Positions 35,965 to 44,580 of a stretch of DNA of 64,000 bases are shown in pieces. Every line of letters begins with the position of its first letter. Within the stretch, counting starts at the first letter, position 1. The stretch lies in contig NZ_CP049057.1 of NCBI RefSeq assembly GCF_011044175.1, positions 2,123,501-2,187,500 of the forward strand, given 5' to 3'. Source of the stretch: Rasiella rasia (GTDB taxonomy: Bacteria > Bacteroidota > Bacteroidia > Flavobacteriales > Flavobacteriaceae). The notes under the pieces were generated by a model, which was given only the letters and a program-made list of their open reading frames with translations, was not told the origin of the DNA and made no database searches. The translations under genes were made by a program, and so were the position numbers.

Positions 35965-36066
35965 ATGGAATTTATAGAATTTTTAGGCGGTCCTGGCTTA
36001 TTCTTGCTGCTTGCCGTCTTGGTAATTGTGGTTGTAATTATTAGTAAGATTAAAAATAAGCGTTAG
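35965..36066 (+). CDS. Small membrane protein (33 aa)
   Basis: The frame ATG-GAA-TTT at 35965 encodes 33 residues: a short acidic N-terminus (MEFIEFLGGPG), a single hydrophobic helix of about 18 residues (LFLLLAVLVIVVVIISK) and a basic tail KIKNKR. This is the layout of single-pass small membrane proteins with the tail in the cytoplasm. It is divergent from the kinase operon and shares its regulatory gap. A second gene of similar layout follows. The function is unknown. Confidence 0.55.
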   Translation: MEFIEFLGGPGLFLLLAVLVIVVVIISKIKNKR

Positions 36067-36107
36067 TAAGACTTTGTTTTTCTTTCGTCTAATCAGAAAA
36101 TCAGATT

Positions 36108-36236
36108 ATGGACATTTTAGACTTTATAAATGGTAAAGGCGCCATGCTAATTTTGGCAGGAGTTATAGTGTTAGCGCTTGTATTTCAGCAATACAAAAAA
36201 TGGAAATTCTTTAAAAGACCGAAAAATAAGAAATAG
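36108..36236 (+). CDS. Small membrane protein (42 aa)
   Basis: The 42-residue frame has a short N-terminus (MDILDFINGKG), one hydrophobic helix (AMLILAGVIVLALVFQQ) and a strongly basic tail (KKWKFFKRPKNKK). It lies 41 bp after the 33-aa gene and resembles it in layout: M-x-x-I/L-x-F, Gly-rich turn, single helix, Lys/Arg end. It is probably a duplicate or functional partner. No family is recognised. Confidence 0.55.
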   Translation: MDILDFINGKGAMLILAGVIVLALVFQQYKKWKFFKRPKNKK

Positions 36237-36258
36237 CAGTAGTCAGCATTCAAAACTG

Positions 36259-36266
36259 TATATTTG
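36259..36266 (+). promoter_or_regulatory. -7 box (TATATTTG) of queD
   Basis: A TATATTTG match to TAnnTTTG lies 24 nt before the ATG at 36291. Confidence 0.5.
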
Positions 36267-36290
36267 CCTAGCAAGTATCTGCAATAACTT

Positions 36291-36743
36291 ATGAGTAACA
36301 TTCGCATCACCAAACAATTCTCTTTTGAAACCGGCCACGCTCTTTATGGGTACGATGGCAAGTGCCGTAATGTTCATGGACATAGTTACAAGCTTTCTGT
36401 AACGGTAATTGGAACGCCTATTGCCGATGTTAACCATGTAAAATTTGGTATGGTTATAGACTTTGGCGACTTAAAAAAAATTGTAAAAGAAGAGATTGTA
36501 GATGTGTTTGATCATGCTACTGTTTTTAACAAAAATACGCCCCATGTAGAGTTGGCAGAAGAGCTAAGTAGTCGTGGACATAATGTGCTACTTGTAGATT
36601 ATCAGCCAACAAGTGAAATGATGGTCGTTGATTTTGCTGAAAAAATTAAACTGCGACTACCTCAAAATATCATGTTGCATTCGTTACGTCTTCAAGAAAC
36701 AGCTACCAGTTATGCAGAATGGTATGCTTCAGATAATTCATAG
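36291..36743 (+). CDS. queD: 6-carboxytetrahydropterin synthase / 6-pyruvoyl-tetrahydropterin synthase family
   Basis: The 150-aa protein has the zinc-binding and catalytic pattern FETGHALYGYDGKCRNVHGHSY (His at 16, Cys and two His following), FDHATVFN and SLRLQETATSYAEWY with the substrate Glu. In bacteria this fold usually makes 6-carboxytetrahydropterin for queuosine and other deazapurines. Biopterin-type synthesis is an alternative. lpxH follows after 12 bp in the same direction. Confidence 0.88.
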   Translation: MSNIRITKQFSFETGHALYGYDGKCRNVHGHSYKLSVTVIGTPIADVNHVKFGMVIDFGDLKKIVKEEIVDVFDHATVFNKNTPHVELAEELSSRGHNVLLVDYQPTSEMMVVDFAEKIKLRLPQNIMLHSLRLQETATSYAEWYASDNS

Positions 36744-36755
36744 TATCTTTAACTC

Positions 36756-37514
36756 ATGCAAATTCCACCCGGAAAAAAAATATACTTCTCTAGCGATAAT
36801 CATCTTGGAGCGCCCACACCAGCCGAGAGTTTACCGCGCGAAAAGAAATTTGTTCGTTGGTTAGAAGAAATAAAACACGATGCCGCAGCAATCTTTTTGT
36901 TAGGTGATTTATTCGATTTTTGGTTTGAGTATAAAACAGTAGTTCCAAAAGGGTTTGTACGTGTTTTAGGGAAATTAGCAGAATTAAGAGACAGCGGTAT
37001 CCCTATTTATTTTTTTGTGGGAAATCATGATTTGTGGATGGGCGATTATTTCGAAAAAGAACTAAACATCCCAACCTACCGCCAACCCAAAGAATTTACG
37101 TTTAATGACAAACTATTTTTTGTGGGGCACGGAGACGGTAAAGGTCCTGGAGATATGGGCTACAAACGAATGAAAAAGGTGTTTGAAAACCGAGTCTTTA
37201 ATTGGTTGTTTCACTGGTTTCATCCTGCATTAGGGATGAAAATTGCACAATATCTTTCAGTAAAAAACAAACTGATCTCTGGAGAAGAAGACAAAAAATT
37301 TCTAGGTGAAGAAAACGAATGGCTAGCACTCTACGCTAAGCGGAAACTAGAAACAAAGCATTACGACTATTTTGTATTTGGCCACCGGCACCTTTCTATG
37401 CAAATAGAAGTAGGAGAAAACTCAACCTACTTCAACTTAGGTGACTGGATTACTCAATATACCTACGGAGTTTTTGACGGCGAACATTTCGAATTAAAAG
37501 AATTTAAAGGATAA
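36756..37514 (+). CDS. lpxH: UDP-2,3-diacylglucosamine diphosphatase
   Basis: The 252-aa metallophosphoesterase has all five motifs: SSDNHLGAP, LLGDLFDFWFEY, VGNHDLWMG, VGHGDGKGP and FGHRHLSMQ. The WFEY after GDxxDxW and the DxHL start mark the LpxH group, which cleaves UDP-2,3-diacylglucosamine to lipid X in lipid A synthesis at the inner membrane. It follows queD closely. A TATCTTTA box sits 4 nt before its ATG. Confidence 0.88.
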   Translation: MQIPPGKKIYFSSDNHLGAPTPAESLPREKKFVRWLEEIKHDAAAIFLLGDLFDFWFEYKTVVPKGFVRVLGKLAELRDSGIPIYFFVGNHDLWMGDYFEKELNIPTYRQPKEFTFNDKLFFVGHGDGKGPGDMGYKRMKKVFENRVFNWLFHWFHPALGMKIAQYLSVKNKLISGEEDKKFLGEENEWLALYAKRKLETKHYDYFVFGHRHLSMQIEVGENSTYFNLGDWITQYTYGVFDGEHFELKEFKG

Positions 37515-37530
37515 TTCGTTCGCTCCTAAC

Positions 37531-38145
37531 CTACTTTAATAAAGCGTCTAATGTTAAGGCGTCTAATTTACCATCAGGAAACAGATTATTTTTAGCCTCA
37601 AAATTTTTAAGTGCCGTTTGTGTTTCTATTCTGTACAACCCATCATGACTAACGGCTTCTCCTTTTTCAATGAGAATACGTTGCACTTCAAAAATCAAAG
37701 CGTTTTTTTCCCCAAGCTTAAAAGCATTGTCATTTTGATTAGCGTAAAACATTTTTTCAATCAATTTTTTGCGCTTTTCCTTTTCTGAAGGCGTTTTAGA
37801 CGTTGTCTTTTTCACTTCTGTAGTGGTTAACTGTCCTTCATAATACTTAACAGTTGCCAACTTAGACGCGTATGTTAAGACGGCAGCATTTGTGGCGTCA
37901 TCATCATCTTCGGGATTACGAACATCAATACTATTTGCACTCCACTGTGTGATTACATAGCCATTTAGCTTCTCAACAGCTTCGTAATAAGCAAGTAACA
38001 ATGATTTGTCTGCGTGATTTTCAGGCACTTCAACCGTTGGGGTGTAATGATAGTTTGGCGGGTGAAATCTATGCCAAGAAGTATAAAAATTGTAGCCCAA
38101 AATCGCTACTATTATCGCTAGTAATACTATAATAATTGCTTTCAT
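37531..38145 (-). CDS. Membrane-anchored protein with peptidoglycan-binding-like domain
   Basis: The start at 38145 (MKAIIIVLLAIIVAILGYNFY) gives 204 aa with an N-terminal membrane anchor or uncleaved signal. The C-terminal 55 residues resemble PG_binding_1 (VQRILIEKGEAVSHDGLYRIETQTALKNF split by a turn, ending LDALTLDALLK). The middle is Lys-rich (KTTSKTPSEKEKRKKLIEK) and probably flexible. It is likely periplasmic and wall-associated. A TATCTTTAA box at 38188-38196 may give it a promoter separate from recJ. Confidence 0.7.
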   Translation of the reverse strand: MKAIIIVLLAIIVAILGYNFYTSWHRFHPPNYHYTPTVEVPENHADKSLLLAYYEAVEKLNGYVITQWSANSIDVRNPEDDDDATNAAVLTYASKLATVKYYEGQLTTTEVKKTTSKTPSEKEKRKKLIEKMFYANQNDNAFKLGEKNALIFEVQRILIEKGEAVSHDGLYRIETQTALKNFEAKNNLFPDGKLDALTLDALLK

Positions 38146-38187
38146 TTTTAATGCCCGTAAAGACACGAATTTTTTAAGGTTAGTAAA

Positions 38188-38196
38188 TTAAAGATA
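38188..38196 (-). promoter_or_regulatory. Candidate -7 box (TATCTTTAA) downstream of recJ
   Basis: The same 9-mer precedes several other genes in the window (5296, 36744, 40028, 48494). Here it points to the peptidoglycan-binding-like gene, 43 nt upstream of its start. Confidence 0.35.
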
Positions 38197-38203
38197 CTAA
38201 AAT

Positions 38204-39895
38204 TTAAGGTTTAATGTCTTTCAATCTCAGTTGTAAATTTACAGTTCCCTGCCATTCATTTTCATCAATTACATACGCTGCTTTAAATGGTTCTCCTTTG
38301 CAGGCAATATCATGTTTATCACCCATTCCAAAACCTATGCCTGTAAATTGTGTACTATTACCCTGTTGTACAACAACCCGCAAATGACTCTTATCTTCTC
38401 CAACGCATTTTCCGTATCCCACATCTTTCAAGTTCTGTGTCATAAAAACTGGAGTCATGTTTCCTGGTCCAAAAGGTGCAAATTGTTTTAAAATACGATA
38501 AAACTTGGGCGTTATTTGTTGTAAGTCAATTTCTGTATCAATTGAAATTTCTCGCTGTAACAGGTTTTTATCTATTGTTTCAGCCACCTCTTTTTCAAAG
38601 GCCTTCTTAAATTTTTCGTAATCAGCCTCCAGCAATGTAAGACCCGCCGCGTATTTATGTCCGCCAAATTGTTCAATATGCTCACTACATCCTTCCAAGG
38701 CGTTATAGACATCAAACCCTTTTACAGATCGTGCAGAAGCTGCTAGCTTTTCTCCACTTTTAGTGAATACCAAAGTGGGGCGATAATAGGTTTCTGTAAG
38801 CCTAGAAGCTACAATGCCAATGACACCTTTATGCCAATTTTTGTTGTATACAACTGTTGTCATCCTGTTTTCTTCACCTTTTTCTGAAATTTGAAGTAAT
38901 GCTTCTTCGGTAATGCGCTTGTCTGCTTCGCGCCTGTCTGTATTAAACTGTTCAATTTCTGAAGCGTATTCTTTCGCCTTTTCAACATCGGTTTCAGTAA
39001 GCAATGTAACAGCATGGTTACCATGTTTCATTCTTCCTGCTGCGTTAATTCGTGGTGCGATAATAAAAACAACATCGGTAATAGTAAGCTGAGTTTTTTT
39101 GATTTGTGAAAGAATAGCCTGAAAGCCAGCGCGTGGGTTGCTATTTATCACTTTTAAGCCGAAATGGGCTAAAATTCTGTTCTCTCCTGTAATAGGCACA
39201 ATGTCGGCACCTATTGCTGTAGCCACTAAATCTAGATACAACAGTAAATCGTTTATGTTTTGCTTACGCTGTTTGGCAAGTGCCTGAATTAATTTAAAGC
39301 CTACGCCACAGCCACACAATTCTTTAAATGGATATTCACAATCGCTTCGTTTGGGGTCTAGTACGGCAACAGCTTTGGGTAGTTCTGGCCCGGGTCTATG
39401 GTGATCGCATATAATAAAATCTACTCCCTTTTCCGAGGCATATGCTACCTTGTCTATTGCCTTTACACCACAATCTAATGCAATGATAAGGGTAAAATCG
39501 TTGTCTAAAGCAAAGTCAATTCCTTGGTTAGAGACTCCGTAGCCCTCGTCATATCGATCTGGGATATAGGTTGCTACATTGGGGTAATAGCTTAACAAGT
39601 AAGAAGATAGCAGCGCAACACTCGTGGTACCGTCTACGTCATAATCGCCATACACTAATATGTTTTCATCTGCTGCAATGGCTTTTTCAATACGTGCTAC
39701 AGCCAAATCCATATCTTTCATGAGGTAAGGGTCGTGCAGGCCATCTAGCGATGGTCTAAAAAATTCTTTAGCTTCTTCAAAAGTTTCAATACCTCGTTGA
39801 ATAAGCAGTGATGCAATAATTGGTGCTACTCCCAATGTATTGGTGAGTATATCAATTTTATCTTGAGGAGGTTTTGGTTTTAGTGTCCAGCGCAT
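38204..39895 (-). CDS. recJ: Single-stranded-DNA-specific 5'-3' exonuclease RecJ
   Basis: The ATG at 39895 gives MRWTLKPKP and 563 aa, the usual flavobacterial start; eight extra residues upstream are not typical. The DHH phosphoesterase motifs are present: VYGDYDVDGTTS, ALDCGVKA, FIICDHHRPGPELP and APRINAAGRMKH. The DHHA1 domain follows (GGHKYAAGLTL) with a C-terminal OB fold (GFGMGDKHDIACKGEPF). It degrades single-stranded DNA in recombination and mismatch repair. Confidence 0.95.
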   Translation of the reverse strand: MRWTLKPKPPQDKIDILTNTLGVAPIIASLLIQRGIETFEEAKEFFRPSLDGLHDPYLMKDMDLAVARIEKAIAADENILVYGDYDVDGTTSVALLSSYLLSYYPNVATYIPDRYDEGYGVSNQGIDFALDNDFTLIIALDCGVKAIDKVAYASEKGVDFIICDHHRPGPELPKAVAVLDPKRSDCEYPFKELCGCGVGFKLIQALAKQRKQNINDLLLYLDLVATAIGADIVPITGENRILAHFGLKVINSNPRAGFQAILSQIKKTQLTITDVVFIIAPRINAAGRMKHGNHAVTLLTETDVEKAKEYASEIEQFNTDRREADKRITEEALLQISEKGEENRMTTVVYNKNWHKGVIGIVASRLTETYYRPTLVFTKSGEKLAASARSVKGFDVYNALEGCSEHIEQFGGHKYAAGLTLLEADYEKFKKAFEKEVAETIDKNLLQREISIDTEIDLQQITPKFYRILKQFAPFGPGNMTPVFMTQNLKDVGYGKCVGEDKSHLRVVVQQGNSTQFTGIGFGMGDKHDIACKGEPFKAAYVIDENEWQGTVNLQLRLKDIKP

Positions 39896-40072
39896 AGATG
39901 ACAAAATTCCAAAGTACAAATTCTAATTCCTAAAAAAGGAAAGGATTCATCAAAAAATACTTCAGATAGATTCAATTTGGGAAGTCATGGTAAAGTTAGT
40001 TTAATTTAAGTAATGATAAAAATTGAGTATCTTTAAATTATTGATGCACTCCCCGATTTATTTAGTTCTACT

Positions 40073-41560
40073 ATGAAACAAATCTATTATAGTATAAGTG
40101 CGATTTTAATATTTTCTATTTCGGTATTCGCACAAGATGGCTCCTATGACGCCTCTTTTGGAACCAATGGAACCACCACTACTGATATTCCTGGAGACAA
40201 TGAGATTAGTGTTCTTGTAGCAGAAAACGCCGATGGATCTCTTTGGGCTCATGCTATTGCCTCTCTAAACACAACCAGCACTAAAATTCTAGTGCGCTAC
40301 TCGGCTGCTGGAGTATTTGATACTAGTTTTGGAGTAGATGGTGTGGTATCACTTCCTTTAAATGGTAGTTATACTTCACTTAAAGCCCTTCCCGATGGAA
40401 GCATGTTAATAGGCGGTGTTTTTAACGAAGATTTTGTTGTACTTAAATATACTATTAACGGTGTTTTAGACACTACATTTGGAAACAATGGTATTGCAAC
40501 CATAGATTTTGAAACCGATTTAGTGCTCTCACTCTTTGTGAATGAAGACAACACAGCACTAATTATTGGGCGCTATAGAACTACCAACGAAGAAGGTATA
40601 AGTATTTCAAAATTACTAGCAGATGGTACAATAGATCCTACGTACGGAAGCAATGGTGTTGCGAACAGTACTATAACAACTGAAGATGAATTTTATACAT
40701 TCCAAATTTCTAGATATTCTAATGGGGGGTTTTTGGTTCCCTTTAGACTTGTAGACGTTAATGAAAATAGCAGGATTGGTTTTGCTAAAATTTCAGAAAA
40801 CGGAAGTTTAGACCCTTCATTTGGGAACAATGGGGTTGCTGTTAACCAAATAGCATTGCAATCACCTTTTTCAGTTTCTGCCGTTATACAAGAAAACCAA
40901 GGCATTCTAGGACTAATTAACAACAGAGGGCTGAACCCTCCTATTGACAGTGAATCTTTTTATATACAATTACTACCTAATGGAAGCTTAGACACGGGGT
41001 TTGGAAACAAGGGAGTGCGGGAAATTTCGCATAATACCTTTAGCCCCTTAAAAGTAATAAGGCAAGAAAATGATAGGACATTATTTATAGGGAGAGAATG
41101 GAGTATCGATGGCGGCAATTACACCATCTTAAGAAGCTATACTGATGGTTTTATAGACCCTTCTTTTGCCAACCAAGGTCGATTTATTGAGCCAAATTTA
41201 GATGCTGGTGAGGCCATAATTACAGAAGACGGCGGAATTGTTGGCTGTGCATTTACCCCTCTTTTTAATGGTCCACAGAACATTGTATTGTTTAAACTTT
41301 TAAACTCACCCCTAGGTGTTGAAGAAGAAAATAGCAAAAAAATACTAATAGCTCCCAACCCAACGAACGATTTAATCTCCATAACATGCACGAATTGTGA
41401 TCTCATAGGTAGTGTCTTTCGTATTTTTGATGCTACAGGGAGAGAAGTGCAAACAGGTATTTTTGAACTAAACAATCCGTTAATTAGCGTTGAAAGTTTA
41501 GCTGCAGGGCTTTATTATCTTTCAATAGAAGCAACGCGCATAAAATTCCTAAAAAAATAA
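40073..41560 (+). CDS. Secreted delta-60 repeat protein with T9SS sorting domain
   Basis: The 495-aa product has a signal peptide (ending SVFAQ). Repeats of the delta-60 type, with LDTTFGNNG-like cores about every 50-60 residues (DASFGTNG, DTSFGVDG, DPTYGSNG, DPSFGNNG, DTGFGNKG, DPSFANQG), form a predicted beta-propeller. The last 75 residues form a type A sorting domain (ILIAPNPTNDLISITC, VFRIFDATGREVQTG, SLAAGLYYLSIE, FLKK). It should be surface-exposed or released via T9SS. The gene is monocistronic; a TATCTTTAA box lies at 40028-40036. Confidence 0.88.
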   Translation: MKQIYYSISAILIFSISVFAQDGSYDASFGTNGTTTTDIPGDNEISVLVAENADGSLWAHAIASLNTTSTKILVRYSAAGVFDTSFGVDGVVSLPLNGSYTSLKALPDGSMLIGGVFNEDFVVLKYTINGVLDTTFGNNGIATIDFETDLVLSLFVNEDNTALIIGRYRTTNEEGISISKLLADGTIDPTYGSNGVANSTITTEDEFYTFQISRYSNGGFLVPFRLVDVNENSRIGFAKISENGSLDPSFGNNGVAVNQIALQSPFSVSAVIQENQGILGLINNRGLNPPIDSESFYIQLLPNGSLDTGFGNKGVREISHNTFSPLKVIRQENDRTLFIGREWSIDGGNYTILRSYTDGFIDPSFANQGRFIEPNLDAGEAIITEDGGIVGCAFTPLFNGPQNIVLFKLLNSPLGVEEENSKKILIAPNPTNDLISITCTNCDLIGSVFRIFDATGREVQTGIFELNNPLISVESLAAGLYYLSIEATRIKFLKK

Positions 41561-41621
41561 CCACACCCCTCTTGGCTTTTGAAAATTCGAGCCGTACCTT
41601 CGAGTTTCAAAATAGAAAATT

Positions 41622-42212
41622 ATGCCATTAGTAACACCTCTTTCCGCAGATCATGATAAAAACACTCAAGAACTTGCCGAGTTCTTCAACGAAACACTGG
41701 GGTTTTGCCCTAATAGTGTCCTTACCATGCAACGCAGACCTGCTATAAGTCGCGCCTTTATCAACCTAAACAAAGCCGTAATGGCAAACGAAGGTGGCGT
41801 TACCTCAGCCCTAAAACGAATGATTGCTTGGGTAAGTAGTAATGCTACAGGCTGTCGCTACTGCCAAGCACATGCCATTAGAGCAGCAGAACGTTACGGA
41901 GCCGAGCAAGAACAATTAGACAACATTTGGGAGTATAGAACGCACCCAGCATTTTCTGAAGCCGAACGTGCAGCACTCGACTTTTCTCTTGCCGCAAGTC
42001 AGGTGCCAAATGCGGTTGATGAAACGATTAAAAGACGCCTATACGAATACTGGAACGAGGGTGAAATTGTAGAAATGCTAGGGGTGATCTCACTCTTCGG
42101 TTACCTAAACCGCTGGAACGATAGCATGGGTACCTCAATAGAAGACGGAGCTGTAGAAAGCGGTAACCAATATCTTGGTAAACACGGATGGGAAAAAGGA
42201 AAACATCTTTAA
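41622..42212 (+). CDS. Carboxymuconolactone decarboxylase / AhpD-like family protein
   Basis: The 196-aa protein has the AhpD-type redox motif SSNATGCRYCQAHAIRAAE (C-x-x-C-x3-H) and a helical all-alpha fold (EAERAALDFSLAASQVPNAV). Such proteins act as alkylhydroperoxidase-like reductases. True muconolactone decarboxylation is unlikely given the CxxC. The gene is alone; TACCTTCG at 41595-41602 resembles a -7 box. Confidence 0.85.
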   Translation: MPLVTPLSADHDKNTQELAEFFNETLGFCPNSVLTMQRRPAISRAFINLNKAVMANEGGVTSALKRMIAWVSSNATGCRYCQAHAIRAAERYGAEQEQLDNIWEYRTHPAFSEAERAALDFSLAASQVPNAVDETIKRRLYEYWNEGEIVEMLGVISLFGYLNRWNDSMGTSIEDGAVESGNQYLGKHGWEKGKHL

Positions 42213-42305
42213 ATTAATGAAACACCATAACTTTCTTGTGGCATCGTAGTTGTTTTTGAAAATAAAAATGCACTGCTCTTTCGATTGTTGGGAAGAGAAA
42301 TTCTT

Positions 42306-42878
42306 TTATAATACTAGAGTTTCAATGGTGGTCTGTAAAAGGGGAACCACGCTGTCTTCAAACCATGGGTTTTTTTTCATCCAAAATCTATTACGGGGGG
42401 ACGGGTGCGGTAGTACAAAATAGTTGGGAAGATATTCTTCTAGGTTTTCTACTGTTTGGGTTAATGTGCGTTTGGCTGTATCTTTCAAATAATATTTTTG
42501 AGCATACATCCCAATTAAAATGATAAGTTTTACATGGGGCATTTCTGAAAGCAATGGCCCGTGCCATTTCGGAGCACATTCGGGTCTAGGAGGTAAGTCG
42601 CCACTCTTACCTTTCCCAGGATAGCAAAAACCCATTGGCACAATGGCAAAATTTTCAGGGTCATAAAATTGCGTAGCGGTTACACCAAGCCAACGCCTTA
42701 ATTCCTTACCAGAAGCGTCGTCCCAAGGAATTCCAGATGCGTGCACTTTAGTTCCCGGTGCTTGCCCAATGATTACAATTTTTGAATTTACGTGTCCTGC
42801 TACAACAGGGTTAGGACCCAAAGGTAAGTGTGCAGAACAGATAGTACACGTCTTTATTGTTTCAAGGAGATGGTTCAT
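42306..42878 (-). CDS. Uracil-DNA glycosylase family protein
   Basis: The 190-aa protein has the UDG-superfamily water-activating region VIIGQAPGTKVHASGIPWDD (GQAPG motif), MGFCYPGKG, and the His-containing leucine-loop segment LPHPSPRNRFWMKKNPWF. Two N-terminal Cys (CTICSAH) resemble part of the Fe-S ligands of family 4 enzymes, but the later pair is not evident. It may excise uracil or related lesions. Its ATG shares one base with the rsmI stop (TAATG). Confidence 0.85.
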   Translation of the reverse strand: MNHLLETIKTCTICSAHLPLGPNPVVAGHVNSKIVIIGQAPGTKVHASGIPWDDASGKELRRWLGVTATQFYDPENFAIVPMGFCYPGKGKSGDLPPRPECAPKWHGPLLSEMPHVKLIILIGMYAQKYYLKDTAKRTLTQTVENLEEYLPNYFVLPHPSPRNRFWMKKNPWFEDSVVPLLQTTIETLVL

Positions 42879-43549
42879 TATTTAACGCCACTAAGTACCA
42901 CAACCAATTCTCCTTTGGGTGGCTTATTTTCAAAATGTTTTAAAACCTCTGCCAAACTTCCACGTATGGTTTCTTCGTGTAATTTGGTAATTTCTCGAGA
43001 CACTGAAACGGGCCTATCGGCTCCAAAAAATTCAATAAATTGTGATAATGTCTTACATAATTTGTGAGGTGATTCATAAAAAATCATGGTGCGAGTTTCT
43101 TCAGAAAGAAGCTGCAACCTTGTTTGTCTTCCCTTTTTTACTGGAAGAAATCCTTCAAAAACAAATTTATCGTTTGGAAGACCACTGTTTACAAGTGCAG
43201 GAACAAACGCAGTAGCTCCAGGCAAACAATCTACTTCAATACCTGCTGCAACACATGCTCTTGTTAGCAAAAATCCAGGGTCGCTTATTGCGGGAGTGCC
43301 TGCATCGCTAATGAGGGCAACCGTTTCACCTTGTTGTATTCTTTTTACTATGGTGTCGGTAGTTTTATGCTCGTTGTGCATGTGGTGTGAATGCATTGGA
43401 GTGCTAACTTCATAGTGCTTCAACAATTTACCGCTTGTGCGCGTATCCTCGGCAAGAATTAAATCAGCCATTTGCAGTACCTCAACGGCACGAAATGTCA
43501 TGTCTTTAAGATTTCCGATAGGGGTAGGTACGAGATACAGTTTAGACAT
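42878..43549 (-). CDS. rsmI: 16S rRNA (cytidine1402-2'-O)-methyltransferase
   Basis: The 223-aa tetrapyrrole-methylase-fold enzyme has LYLVPTPIGNLKDMTFRAVE, ILAEDTRTSGKLL, LISDAGTPAISDPG (SAM site) and LPGATAFVPALVNSGLP, the full RsmI set. It methylates the ribose of C1402 in the ribosomal decoding centre. Length is at the short end, lacking the C-terminal extension of the E. coli form. The UDG-family gene follows with a one-base overlap. Confidence 0.95.
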   Translation of the reverse strand: MSKLYLVPTPIGNLKDMTFRAVEVLQMADLILAEDTRTSGKLLKHYEVSTPMHSHHMHNEHKTTDTIVKRIQQGETVALISDAGTPAISDPGFLLTRACVAAGIEVDCLPGATAFVPALVNSGLPNDKFVFEGFLPVKKGRQTRLQLLSEETRTMIFYESPHKLCKTLSQFIEFFGADRPVSVSREITKLHEETIRGSLAEVLKHFENKPPKGELVVVLSGVK

Positions 43550-43582
43550 AAAAAATTTTCATTTTACGATAAGAGCTGTTCT

Positions 43583-44377
43583 TTAGTTAAACTTTCGACC
43601 TATGGCCGCCATGAAGCGTTCGGCATACATATCTTTTTGTAACCAAAAGTTATAATCAGGTTTTACTTTCGTTTTTATAAAAGTTTCAGCTTCGTCATAA
43701 GAAGTCATAGTACTTACCTGCGAAAGCACCCGGGTATAATCATCTGAATTTCCCCCAAACAGATGCTTTATATACGCTAAACGATCATTTAAATCGATAC
43801 GCATACCATCTCCTACTGTATCATTAATAGATTTTGGCTTTTCAGAAACCCCCAGATCATCTACTAATTTTTTGGAAGGTTTAGGAGCATCTACTCCCTT
43901 CGCTGGCTCGCGAATCTCTAAAGTTGAATCTGTTGGTGGTGAAGTCACCTTACGTTCAAAAGTTGGTGTTTCTTGATAGTTTTTGGCAAATTCTTCCAAA
44001 TCGTTTTTTAGGTATTTTTTCTGCGGAAGCACCTCCTCAAGCATTTTTTCTACCCCCTGAGTCTCTGGCGGCATCTGCGCCACCAAATCCTTTATTTTCT
44101 CCATCAAGGGTTCTACTAAATCTTCTTTATGGTCTGGTTGCGGTATTGGTTCCGGCTCGGTAAACCAGTTTTTTTCACGAAAGCTCTTACTGTCAAAAGA
44201 CTCTTCGCTAGCTGTGGTTATATCTTCTTGTAATTGACCCTCTAAAAAAGCCAATACGGTTACTTTTTCATACAGGGCCGCCAATTTCTGCTTCATATCT
44301 ACAGCCGATAGGCTGCTGCCAGCATCCAGAATTTCTTCTGCCAAATGTTGTAGGTCTCTTTGCAATTTCTTTTTCAT
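43583..44377 (-). CDS. Conserved hypothetical protein with coiled-coil N-terminus
   Basis: From MKKKLQRDLQHLAEE at 44377 the product is 264 aa. The first 60 residues are heptad-like helix. The middle (about 65-190) is Pro/Glu-rich and probably disordered (EPEPIPQPDHKED). The last 70 residues are a conserved-looking helical domain (RIDLNDRLAYIKHLFGGNSD, YNFWLQKDMYAERFMAAIGR). No signal peptide or membrane segment is present. I recognise it only as a Bacteroidota-type conserved protein found near rsmI and tdk. The function is unknown. Confidence 0.7.
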   Translation of the reverse strand: MKKKLQRDLQHLAEEILDAGSSLSAVDMKQKLAALYEKVTVLAFLEGQLQEDITTASEESFDSKSFREKNWFTEPEPIPQPDHKEDLVEPLMEKIKDLVAQMPPETQGVEKMLEEVLPQKKYLKNDLEEFAKNYQETPTFERKVTSPPTDSTLEIREPAKGVDAPKPSKKLVDDLGVSEKPKSINDTVGDGMRIDLNDRLAYIKHLFGGNSDDYTRVLSQVSTMTSYDEAETFIKTKVKPDYNFWLQKDMYAERFMAAIGRKFN

Positions 44378-44580
44378 TTCAATAAGCACTTTTTCATTTA
44401 AGCAACACCAAATGTGTTAGAATGTGATATAAAGGTATGTACAGCTGCTAATTAGTCTCTTCTATATTACTTTTATAAACTTTTTTGGGTTGCCATCGTA
44501 TGGGTCAACTTTGTTTTGTTAAATTTACGCATCCTATATGTAAACGAAAAGTATTTGCGTTTTATTCTAAACAACACCCT

